Source of the DNA: CAYUPY01 sp964446595
Lineage (GTDB): Bacteria > Patescibacteriota > Dojkabacteria > J137 > JAEUSD01
Length of the DNA stretch: 55,801 nucleotides
Assembly: GCA_964446595.1 (NCBI GenBank)
Contig: CAYUPY010000003.1
Span: forward strand, 1-55,801
Reading direction: 5' to 3'
The stretch's first letter is position 1. Every line of letters begins with the position of its first letter. The position numbers were made by a program, and so were the translations under genes. The notes beneath the pieces are model-generated. The model was not told the DNA's origin. It saw only the letters and a list, made by a program, of their open reading frames with translations, and ran no database searches. This document shows positions 7,641 through 16,102 of this stretch, in pieces.

Positions 7641-10600
7641 TTACTTGTCTTTGTTTTTTCGGTTTTTAAGATACAAATAGATGGCGACACCTGCTCCCAC
7701 TATCAATAATAGCAAACAGATTACAAATAACCACCAAATACGATTACTCGATCTGATGACTAATAACTCAACCGTCTCCGATCTAATTATCCCTACGTTG
7801 GACTGAAGTTGGGCGAAAAGATTCAATTGTAAAGTGTCATCGTTAACTACGCGAGCCCGATACTCTATCCCCATTACTTGTCCTGGGGCAAGGTTAAACT
7901 CACCTGTACTTAAAACATTATCGGTTGAAACACGAATCTCGTCAGCAGGTAACACCTGGCTTAGACTGGTCAAAGAGCCATCCACTACCACTATTTGCGA
8001 TGGCAGTTGTTGAGTCAACTTAAGACGAGTCTGAATCTCATCAGTATTATTCTGAATTTCTAGTTTTACAATGAACTCTTCCAGTAAGTTGACCGCAGGC
8101 TCTCCATCATCTGTAATTATCTGTATCTTAATATCTCTAAAGTCAATTACAGCAAGAACACTACGCACAATAACTCTAGCGGCTGTGTTAATTAAGTCTC
8201 CCGTGCCTATTCGAATAAATATAGGGATGGAGCCAATAATATCACCCACAGGAACGTCATAACAGTTATATGAATTGGTTTCACTATTGTACACACACTC
8301 TTTTTCACCACCGTTTTCACCAACTTTAATACTTATTCCTAAGACAGGAGGTGCTACATCTGGGGGCATCTTTACTTCACAATCAGTAGTTCCAGACTGT
8401 TGGACTTCGCCACAACTAACTTGAGTACGATCTATATCATCCTCATCCAGTTGCGGACGCTCTTCTGAAACCGGAATATCTGTAGTTGTACTACTAGTGC
8501 TAGAAATTGTACTTGTGGTAGTACTTGTACTACTTGATGTTGTTGTAGTGGCAGAGCTACTAGTTGCTGATGAGGTGGAACTACTAGTTGCAACTGCAGT
8601 TATGCTGACAGTTTCTCCAGTGTTGGTTTGAGTCGAACTAGTCCAAGCAAAAATAGTATGCGTACCTACACTGCTACCTGTTGGCACACTAGCACAAGTA
8701 ACTGTAGTTCCTGCTCTTGAGCATCCTCCTACTGCCGCGGCACTACCAATTGATATCTGAAAATCACCTGGAAGCAATATGTGTGTAGGTAGACTAAATG
8801 TACATGTGGTAGTTGAGTTTATCTGCGCGGGATTACAACTAAAGGTTAATCCAGGGATATCAGCAGTACTTAAAGTCCGAAAAGGTGTGATGCCATTAAT
8901 ATCTGCGGCAGGTCCTGCGCCATTAGCATTTATAGCCTCTACTCTAAAATCATAAGTTATTCCAGCAACAAGTCCAGTTACAGTTGCCCCAGTTGTGGCA
9001 GTTACACCATCGGCAAATACACTGTAGAGACTATCACTATCCTCCTTGTAACTCACCCTATAGTCAGTAATGGTTAATCCGCCGTTGGTAGCGGGAGCAT
9101 TCCAGGTCAATGTTACCTGCTGCTCACCAGCTGTACCGTTTAAATTCTGAACAGCTCCTGGAACAGAAGTAATATTCACTGTTTCCCCTGAGTTGGTTTG
9201 TATAGAAGCTGTCCAACCATAAATCGCCTGACTTCCCACACTCACACCTGTAGGGATATTATTACACGTCACAGTTGTACCTACCCGTGAACACCCACCA
9301 GCCGGAGTACCTGCTCCAATTGATACCTGAAAATCACCTGGAAGCAATATGTGCGTGGCTAAATTGAATGAACAGGTTGTAGTACTATTAATTTGCGCTG
9401 ATGCACAAGCCATAGTTAACCCAGGGATGTCTGCACTACCCAGAGTACGGTAAGGGGTGAATCCTGTTATATCCGTATTCGGGCCAGTACCAACTGAGTT
9501 AACTGCGGCAACCCTGAAGTCATAACTAGTACCGGCTGTTAGTCCAGTTACAGTAGTTCCTGTAATCGAAGTCACCCCATCTGCATAAGAAGAGTATCCT
9601 GGCATACCAGTTTCGCGATAACTCACCACATAGTCTGTAATTGCCGCACCACCATCACTTGCCGGGGCATTCCATGTTAAGACTACTTGTTCTTCTCCCA
9701 CTGCCCCAGCCAAATTCTGCACAGCACTGGGAGCAGTCGCAGCGGGTGTTGGTGTAGCGCTTGCTACATTAGATATAGGACCTTGCCCTACGGAATTTAC
9801 GGCGCTTACCCTAAAATCATAGCTCACTCCGTTATTTAATCCCGTAACTGTAACAGCAGTGGATGCACTAGTACCATCAGCAAATATGCTATAGGTTGGC
9901 TGAGCTGTTTCCTTGTATTCAATTATATAGTCAGTAATAGCACTACCGTTATTGCCAGGAGCTGACCAAGAAAGATCAACTTCGGAATCTGATCCTGATG
10001 CACCCAAGTCTCCAATAGCCAAAGGCACATCGACTGGTGTAGCACTATCAACATTAGAATAGGCCCCTTGCCCTTGTGCATTTACAGCTGCTATCCGGAA
10101 GTCATAACTAGTACCATTAGCTAACCCTGTAATTGTAGCTCCAGTAGCTGCACTAACCCCGTCATTGAACACGCTATACGTCGGTTGGGCTGTCTCTTTG
10201 TACTCAACTATATAGTCTGTGATTGTGTTACCGTTATTATTTGGTGCACTCCAAGTCAAAGATGCTTCAGCAGCTCCTGCGACAGCATTCAGATCGGAAG
10301 CAGCTAATGGCGTGCCGGACGGCGTTGACTGCTGGGCCGCAGTGGGTGCACCTGTTCCGGTCGAGTTTACTGCTGCAACTCTAAATTCATAGTCTGTACC
10401 ATTTGCCAGCCCTGTGACCAATGCAGTTGTGGCAGCACTTACACCGTCGCTAAAAGTAGTGTAACTGGGTGCACCTACAACGCGATACTCAATTACGTAA
10501 TCAGTAATTACTCCACTTTCATACTGCTCCTCTGTCCCTATGGAAATGTGAGTAGTATTATTTGCCATGTTTTCGTATTCAGTGGCAATCCAGTCGGCTG

Positions 10601-11762
10601 TAAGCTCATCGTTCGTGAATCTAACCTCATCAATTACTCCAGCAAAATCATCTGTGTTAGTATTGTTGTTTCCAAGGTTCATAGTCCCAAAATGTGGACC
10701 AGCACTACATCCATTTGTAGTGCCACCTACATGAAGTGTTCCATCTAAGTAGTTATTAAAATCTGCTTGCCCAAAACCCAGATGATTATACTGGGAGGCG
10801 ACTTGGTACCATTGGCCATTATTAAATGTTACACCTGTTATTTCATTTGTGGCTGAGCCAAAACACATTAATTCAAATCTAACTTCTCCGCTCACATACC
10901 TCACCCTTCCCCGGGTACCCTCTGCGTAAAATATCTCTCCTGATAGGGCGTTATTTGTGAGATTAAACCAGGCGGAGAAAGTGCCCGTCTCCTTTATAGT
11001 ATAAATTGTTGGGTTATTTGCACTAGGTAGGCCTTCAAAATCAAAGCTATTACCTAACACTCCGCCACTGGTCCAGCCGCTCGTATTTGCTAAAGTGGCA
11101 TCGTAGCCATTGGGCGAGCTATCAGCAACTGTTGTTCCGCTACCCTCTCCAAAGTGATAGACAAAATCATAGTTTGCCCACAGTGCAACAGGGTTCTGCA
11201 AGCTTGTCGCACTTGGATTCGAATAATACATAAACAAATCAGTATCCAAGCTAGCACTCAACGTTGGTATTTGTACCCAAGCTTGTAATTCACCGGTTGC
11301 AGGATTAAAGCTTTCAATTTCGTGTTCTAATCTGGTAGTTCCATCTGACAGCGTAAAAATAATATCATCGGCGTCTAACTGTGCTTCTCCGATTAAATCG
11401 GCCTCAGTAATATTAATCAACGCGGGAAAGTTCAGAAGATCAACCCCGCCAACTACCATACTGGGGTCAATCGTAATTGGTTTTCGATAGAGCCAATTAC
11501 TGTTATACCAGTTATCTTGCGCACCATCATCTGCCGGCAGTGACCAGCTTAAGCTAACTTCGGTATCTCCTGCTGTCAGGATTAAGCCCTGAGGATCTGA
11601 CGGTGTAGCAGCACTTACAGGTATAGCGTTATATTGACTTACCCCTAGCTGAATGACTACTATTGCTAAATAAAAACCAAAGAATACAAGTAGACCAAGC
11701 ACCCACCAATATTTTCCAAATAGCTTTTCAAATTTATCTGCTGTCATTTTGAGGACATACAT
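7641..11762 (-). CDS. Giant surface protein with DUF2341-LamG, fibronectin-III repeats and C-terminal anchor
   Basis: This 1373-residue exported protein starts with a membrane helix (about 20-40) and ends with a second one (about 1341-1366) plus a Lys-rich tail. In order it has the first strands of a fibronectin-III domain (52-76), an inserted DUF2341 (84-185) plus LamG-like concanavalin module (about 195-410), and the rest of that fn3 domain (417-481). Fn3 domains follow at about 484-576, 579-671, 676-770 and 866-960. Two copies of a Cys-containing ADIPGLT..HILLPGDFQ module lie at about 770-866 and 960-1058, then a Ser/Thr linker (1059-1096), a Cys-rich segment and a beta-rich domain. It is probably an adhesin or glycan-binding surface protein. 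The duplicated modules are still alike at DNA level (about 8750 and 9315), suggesting recent expansion. Confidence 0.85.
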   Translation of the reverse strand: MYVLKMTADKFEKLFGKYWWVLGLLVFFGFYLAIVVIQLGVSQYNAIPVSAATPSDPQGLILTAGDTEVSLSWSLPADDGAQDNWYNSNWLYRKPITIDPSMVVGGVDLLNFPALINITEADLIGEAQLDADDIIFTLSDGTTRLEHEIESFNPATGELQAWVQIPTLSASLDTDLFMYYSNPSATSLQNPVALWANYDFVYHFGEGSGTTVADSSPNGYDATLANTSGWTSGGVLGNSFDFEGLPSANNPTIYTIKETGTFSAWFNLTNNALSGEIFYAEGTRGRVRYVSGEVRFELMCFGSATNEITGVTFNNGQWYQVASQYNHLGFGQADFNNYLDGTLHVGGTTNGCSAGPHFGTMNLGNNNTNTDDFAGVIDEVRFTNDELTADWIATEYENMANNTTHISIGTEEQYESGVITDYVIEYRVVGAPSYTTFSDGVSAATTALVTGLANGTDYEFRVAAVNSTGTGAPTAAQQSTPSGTPLAASDLNAVAGAAEASLTWSAPNNNGNTITDYIVEYKETAQPTYSVFNDGVSAATGATITGLANGTSYDFRIAAVNAQGQGAYSNVDSATPVDVPLAIGDLGASGSDSEVDLSWSAPGNNGSAITDYIIEYKETAQPTYSIFADGTSASTAVTVTGLNNGVSYDFRVSAVNSVGQGPISNVASATPTPAATAPSAVQNLAGAVGEEQVVLTWNAPASDGGAAITDYVVSYRETGMPGYSSYADGVTSITGTTVTGLTAGTSYDFRVAAVNSVGTGPNTDITGFTPYRTLGSADIPGLTMACASAQINSTTTCSFNLATHILLPGDFQVSIGAGTPAGGCSRVGTTVTCNNIPTGVSVGSQAIYGWTASIQTNSGETVNITSVPGAVQNLNGTAGEQQVTLTWNAPATNGGLTITDYRVSYKEDSDSLYSVFADGVTATTGATVTGLVAGITYDFRVEAINANGAGPAADINGITPFRTLSTADIPGLTFSCNPAQINSTTTCTFSLPTHILLPGDFQISIGSAAAVGGCSRAGTTVTCASVPTGSSVGTHTIFAWTSSTQTNTGETVSITAVATSSSTSSATSSSATTTTSSSTSTTTSTISSTSSTTTDIPVSEERPQLDEDDIDRTQVSCGEVQQSGTTDCEVKMPPDVAPPVLGISIKVGENGGEKECVYNSETNSYNCYDVPVGDIIGSIPIFIRIGTGDLINTAARVIVRSVLAVIDFRDIKIQIITDDGEPAVNLLEEFIVKLEIQNNTDEIQTRLKLTQQLPSQIVVVDGSLTSLSQVLPADEIRVSTDNVLSTGEFNLAPGQVMGIEYRARVVNDDTLQLNLFAQLQSNVGIIRSETVELLVIRSSNRIWWLFVICLLLLIVGAGVAIYLYLKNRKNKDK

Positions 11763-11781
11763 TACTTTATCGAATTATGTA

Positions 11782-13446
11782 CTAGTTAAAATCAATTGTA
11801 TAGGCTAATTTATCAGAAAATCTACCGTTTGAATTGGTTACGACAACCTCAGCACAATTTGGATTCTTATAGTTATTTCTAAACACTGCAAAATCAGCAC
11901 TATCTAGTCGACAATTATTACCTGCCAAATCGAGTGTACAGTTAATATTATCCTGCAAATAATTCTGAGCAAAGACAGTGAAGTCACTAGTACTTACTGC
12001 ACCGTCTTGATCATAGTCTCCGAAACAAAAGTTATCTTGTACACTTTGACTTTCTATGATCTGAAAGTCAATTTCCAGTGGCACCCCAATATTTCCCTGC
12101 TCATCTTTGGGGACGATGCGCAGCGTATGGTTTCCGATTCTTAACTGAGAGAAGTTATAGATATTATCAGCTCCCCCATCCCCCCCGATGGCTAGTGGAG
12201 CATTACCTTCTGTACGAATGTACTGATCATTAAAATAAAAGTCCACTGCAGCTGCTTCTTGGGATAAACCTTCAGCCAAAATAGAAAGGTTGTTTCCAGT
12301 TTGAGTCAGATCTATGATATCGTCATTAACCAGTGTTTTTATATTAACCCCAGTCTCAATATTAACAAGCACTGCCCTGTCTACAGTTATATTGTCAGGC
12401 TCAACTGGCTGCGAAGTTGTCGTTGAGGTAGTTGTGCTTGGCTGGCTGCTGGAGCTACTTATCCCTGCAGGATAAGATCTAGTTACCTGAATTTCATCAA
12501 AATATACGTAGGTATCTGTTTGTGATGGATAGCTACCACCAAAGAATGTACTCATGAAGAGTTTATCGATAGATAAAGAATCAGTTTTTCTGAATTCATA
12601 GTCAGATTTGCTCTGTACCTTAGTTCCGTCCAACCATGTTTCTACAATTCCATTCCTCTTTCCTACATCGTTCATTTTAACTCTAAGAATTATTTGGTAC
12701 CAACGCTCTTTATTATATCTAAACCCATCCCAGCCGTCTGCTTGGCCATAATCACCAGGAGTGTTTGCGTGATAGACATATGTTGAAGCAACTCCTTGAT
12801 TAGTCAGTGCACATTCAAATCCGGGGTAGCACGCACACCCAGCACTACCCGAACTGCAGCTTATATCATGCCAATGCAACCTTACACTCCAACCATTGTA
12901 CCCATCAGTATCATTACCTCCTGAATTACATTCTCCCCCACACAAGCCATTTAATTTGCCGTTTGGAAACCAAGCAAACGTATTGTCAAACTTTATTTTA
13001 TAGCTAAAGTAGAGCTCATCATACTTTTTACCCAAACTATGCTTAAAATCTATCCCCCCACCTTGGGGTAGACGTTGATCCTTATTGTAGAACATCCTGA
13101 GCACTTTCCCTTGCGTAGAATCGTTTACAATACTCAACCACCCATTGTCCAAGCCTGGGCTAGCACTAGGCGAATCCCAATCATCGTTCCATTTGCTTCT
13201 AGTGTAAACTCCTGCTGAGTGGTGCTCAAAATTGTTAAAGTAGACTTTATCATCTTCGCAATCCGACTCACCTTGACAAACTCCAAGAATATCGGGATTG
13301 AACTCTGTATTTACAACGCTAAATTGAATGTAAGCAAAAGCTAGCAATAAAATCGACGCAAGTGTAAGTACGACAAATCTTAGCCTAGAGTAACTTTGCA
13401 TTTGTCCGTTTATAATAACTATAAATAATGGTTTCATCTTATCCAT
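11782..13446 (-). CDS. Secreted PL14-like polysaccharide lyase with dockerin-like module
   Basis: The 554-residue protein has an N-terminal hydrophobic helix (about 22-42) for export or anchoring. Residues 70-325 match the PL14/PL20 alginate/glucuronan-lyase fold: LYFSYKIKFDN, FPNGKLNGLCGG, GWSVRLHW, YVYHANTPG, NGIVETWLDG and FFGGSYPSQTDTYVYFDE. A Ser/Thr linker (about 330-346) leads to an Ig-like domain (352-465). A dockerin-like module (474-531) follows, with two Ca-loop motifs, GDYDQDGAVSTSDF and DLAGNNCRLDSADF. ATG 13444-13446 is used; an inner ATG at residue 16 is an alternative start. The polyuronide substrate is inferred from the fold only. It is in line with two other dockerin-bearing genes. 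Confidence 0.82.
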   Translation of the reverse strand: MDKMKPLFIVIINGQMQSYSRLRFVVLTLASILLLAFAYIQFSVVNTEFNPDILGVCQGESDCEDDKVYFNNFEHHSAGVYTRSKWNDDWDSPSASPGLDNGWLSIVNDSTQGKVLRMFYNKDQRLPQGGGIDFKHSLGKKYDELYFSYKIKFDNTFAWFPNGKLNGLCGGECNSGGNDTDGYNGWSVRLHWHDISCSSGSAGCACYPGFECALTNQGVASTYVYHANTPGDYGQADGWDGFRYNKERWYQIILRVKMNDVGKRNGIVETWLDGTKVQSKSDYEFRKTDSLSIDKLFMSTFFGGSYPSQTDTYVYFDEIQVTRSYPAGISSSSSQPSTTTSTTTSQPVEPDNITVDRAVLVNIETGVNIKTLVNDDIIDLTQTGNNLSILAEGLSQEAAAVDFYFNDQYIRTEGNAPLAIGGDGGADNIYNFSQLRIGNHTLRIVPKDEQGNIGVPLEIDFQIIESQSVQDNFCFGDYDQDGAVSTSDFTVFAQNYLQDNINCTLDLAGNNCRLDSADFAVFRNNYKNPNCAEVVVTNSNGRFSDKLAYTIDFN

Positions 13447-13469
13447 TCACAGAGGGAATAGCAAGTTAG

Positions 13470-15761
13470 TTAATAAAATTTTGCTGTATAGACTGAAGCT
13501 TTCCCGTCCTTATACCCTAGGTACCTCACGTTCCCGGTTTCCTGTGTGTATCGTACATCAATCAACAGTGTAGCGGAGGCCGTTGCAGGGATAGTGTAAC
13601 GTCTCCAGGTGGCGCCTTTATCATAACTCCGGTGCAGCGCTGCACCTTCAAATACTGTGATAATCCCTCTATCATCAATCACGATATGACCAGGGTACCT
13701 TCCTGGGTAACTTCCGGCATTCGTCCAGTTATTTCCGTTATAAGTGCGCCAGATTACTTCCCAGTCAGTGCTATCAATCGCAAGGGTGGCAAAAGGTTGG
13801 CCAGTTGGGTAAATACCTAGTCCCGTGTAATTATGCGCTCTTTTAGGCGTTAATGGATCGGTAAGCGCTACTTCTCCAGTTTTGTCGGTCATTGGTAGCT
13901 GGTTGTATGTCTGGCCTTTGGAGTTTTTCCAGGTTTGACCGCCGTCATCGGAACACGCATATAGCACATGTGTGATTGAGTTATTGTTACCACCATCACC
14001 ATCTTTTCCGAAAGCTTGAACACCGGTAGAAACATGCATACGATTGTGTTTATCAAAAATAACACGCGGCTTCATTGGCTGATACATGCGGGAATCTGGG
14101 GTTTTAGCTGACCAGAATAGAGTCGACATTTCATAAGCGTAGTCTCTACCACCTAACTCTACCCACGTTCCCTTCCCATTTGGACTGGCAACGTATTTAT
14201 TTACATCAGCTCCCATATTTTGAGGATTATCTCCTGCGTCGAATCGGACCCGTTCACGATGCGAGAGATAAAGTTCGCCATTACGATCCTTGGCAAAGAA
14301 AGGATATGAGACAAAGCAAGAAACAGGTGTTCTGCTGCCAGTTGTTTCTGGGATTGGGAAGTTTGCCCAGCAGCTCTTTTCTACTGTCCCACGAGGGCCT
14401 TCATCTCCTACGAACTCGAATTCTGTAATGTCGCGTGGACGCTTGGAGATCCAATACTGCCAAGGATAATCTTTATATTCGTATCCTGTCTGATCTTGCA
14501 ACAAGAATGGTGCATAATGAATATTTCCAATGTAGTGAATGTACCCATACTTATCTAGTGCTACAGAACCAATTGAATGGTAAAGGTTTTTTTCAGTTCT
14601 ATCGAGAATTGTATTTGTGGTAATGGTGCCATTTGGCGTCTTCTTCGCAATCTTGGTGTGGTAATTACTACCAACTTTCTCGATATAAATTGCATAAATT
14701 GTGCCATCTGTATCGGTAACTACTGGTGCGGCATAGTCGCCTTGAATAATATCGTCGGCTGGAAACTCCATCTCCTTAACAACATTAATTGACTCTGTAG
14801 GCGTAGGTTCGCTCACACACTCAGGACAGGCAACCACTACTCCACAAGCAGCCTGTGCAATTGTGCCACCTGACGAAGAACTACTTGCTGTCGAGCTTGA
14901 GCTAGGTGAAGAACTTGAGGAAGAGGCCACTGGAACTTCCCAGTCAGGGTTAATGACTAAACTATCAGATTTATAAAGCCGTGCAAACTCTGCTAAGTCT
15001 GCGGCATCTAGCCGACAATTATTTCCTATTAAATCCAGGGTACAATTAATATTACTGGCAAGATAGTTTTGGGCAAAAAGACTCAAATCCGATACGTCTA
15101 CTGCACTATCATTGTCATAGTCACCCCAATAGCGGAAGCTGTAGCTTTGCTCTAGAAGTTCAAATTCTATTGCATCGAAGTCTACATAACCACCGAGTGG
15201 TTCAATACTGAGAACTTGCTCGCCTGAGGACAAATTTATTTCCTGCAGTGCTGCTACCCCTGGTGTGTTCCAATTTGCTACTTGCGGTACGGGTATAGTT
15301 GTAACTGAGGAGCCGTTAATGAGAAAGTTTATTTGCCTACCAGCATCAGCACTATAAGTGTGTAACCTGATACCATATCTACCTTTTACAGGAACATTAA
15401 TAGTATATCTTAGACTCTCACCGGGAAGAAACAGTCCCACAACATGATTCCCAGACTGCGTCGGATGAAGTTTAATATCTACATCTGTATTCTCATCACT
15501 ACGATAAGTAGAATCTAAGCCGTTTCCTGGGGTGTCATCTATATAAGCCCTGCCGTTTACACCGCGATTAAAGTTCTCTGACTCTAGCTGTCCCGCATTG
15601 ACGTTAAAAGGAGTGGAATTAAACGGAGTTCCGGCATCAATTATACCTAGTACTGCCCCTTGATTTACTTGCAAGACGAAAAACAACAGTGTTAGTACTG
15701 CAATTAAAAACAGTAATAATTTTGCTAGTATTAATAATCTTTCCCTTTTGCTAGCGGGCAT
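13470..15761 (-). CDS. Secreted BNR_4-family protein with CBM6 and internal dockerin-like module
   Basis: The ATG at 15759-15761 (MPASKRERLLILAK, 763 aa) is preferred because a start 63 bases upstream overlaps the preceding frame. After a hydrophobic helix (about 10-31) come a CBM6/35-like domain (54-203; QLESENFNRG, YRSDENTDVDIK, GGYVDFDAIEF) and a dockerin-like module (212-265; GDYDNDSAVDVSDL, IGNNCRLDAADL). A poly-Ser linker (279-299) and a seven-bladed-type BNR domain (about 324-763) follow. The BNR part has YHSIGSVALDKYGYIHYIGN and Asp-box-like segments (SDDGGQTWKNS, SYDKGATWRRY). BNR_4 proteins include ulvan-lyase-related enzymes, so a glycan lyase or hydrolase is likely but the substrate is unknown. 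Confidence 0.8.
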   Translation of the reverse strand: MPASKRERLLILAKLLLFLIAVLTLLFFVLQVNQGAVLGIIDAGTPFNSTPFNVNAGQLESENFNRGVNGRAYIDDTPGNGLDSTYRSDENTDVDIKLHPTQSGNHVVGLFLPGESLRYTINVPVKGRYGIRLHTYSADAGRQINFLINGSSVTTIPVPQVANWNTPGVAALQEINLSSGEQVLSIEPLGGYVDFDAIEFELLEQSYSFRYWGDYDNDSAVDVSDLSLFAQNYLASNINCTLDLIGNNCRLDAADLAEFARLYKSDSLVINPDWEVPVASSSSSSPSSSSTASSSSSGGTIAQAACGVVVACPECVSEPTPTESINVVKEMEFPADDIIQGDYAAPVVTDTDGTIYAIYIEKVGSNYHTKIAKKTPNGTITTNTILDRTEKNLYHSIGSVALDKYGYIHYIGNIHYAPFLLQDQTGYEYKDYPWQYWISKRPRDITEFEFVGDEGPRGTVEKSCWANFPIPETTGSRTPVSCFVSYPFFAKDRNGELYLSHRERVRFDAGDNPQNMGADVNKYVASPNGKGTWVELGGRDYAYEMSTLFWSAKTPDSRMYQPMKPRVIFDKHNRMHVSTGVQAFGKDGDGGNNNSITHVLYACSDDGGQTWKNSKGQTYNQLPMTDKTGEVALTDPLTPKRAHNYTGLGIYPTGQPFATLAIDSTDWEVIWRTYNGNNWTNAGSYPGRYPGHIVIDDRGIITVFEGAALHRSYDKGATWRRYTIPATASATLLIDVRYTQETGNVRYLGYKDGKASVYTAKFY

Positions 15762-15768
15762 AAATAAG

Positions 15769-16059
15769 CTATAAAATTTCTTGGAGCGCTTCAAACCATT
15801 TCTGTGCCATTTTGTTTTCCCCACTTACATTTGGGTGCTCTCCGTCACGTAAGTCTGTTGAAGAATTAAACCCTGTATATTGATCGACTAATATCACTGG
15901 CGATATTGCTGTATTAATTTCAGCGATCATAGCCGGAATGGCGTTATTAAAGGGTTCAATCGCCTCTTCTCCACTCTTATTATGAGGGATAATCTGTGCG
16001 ATTAAAAGTACTATTTGAGGATTTTTTGCTCTTAATTCAGAGATAATGCTTTTAAGCAA
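15769..16059 (-). pseudogene. C-terminal fragment of an SGNH/GDSL hydrolase
   Basis: The 96-residue reading frame resembles only the second half of an SGNH/GDSL esterase: VLLIAQIIPHN, then an ILVDQYTGF strand and the block-V catalytic pair DGEHPNVSGENKMA (Asp...His). The N-terminal half with the GDS nucleophile is missing. The frame is preceded directly by TAA and could begin only at TTG. Upstream sequence is just 43 bp before the end of the GH10 gene, so the missing half is not nearby. It is probably the remnant of a larger carbohydrate esterase gene cut by recombination, and is unlikely to be active on its own. Confidence 0.72.
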
Positions 16060-16102
16060 TTAAATGGCCTAGTCAAAAGACCCAGCCATGCCGGGACATA
16101 AG

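Noticed and set aside
15769..16059. Intact small SGNH esterase
   Set aside because: The nucleophile Ser block is missing and an in-frame stop precedes the only possible start, so it is treated as a remnant.
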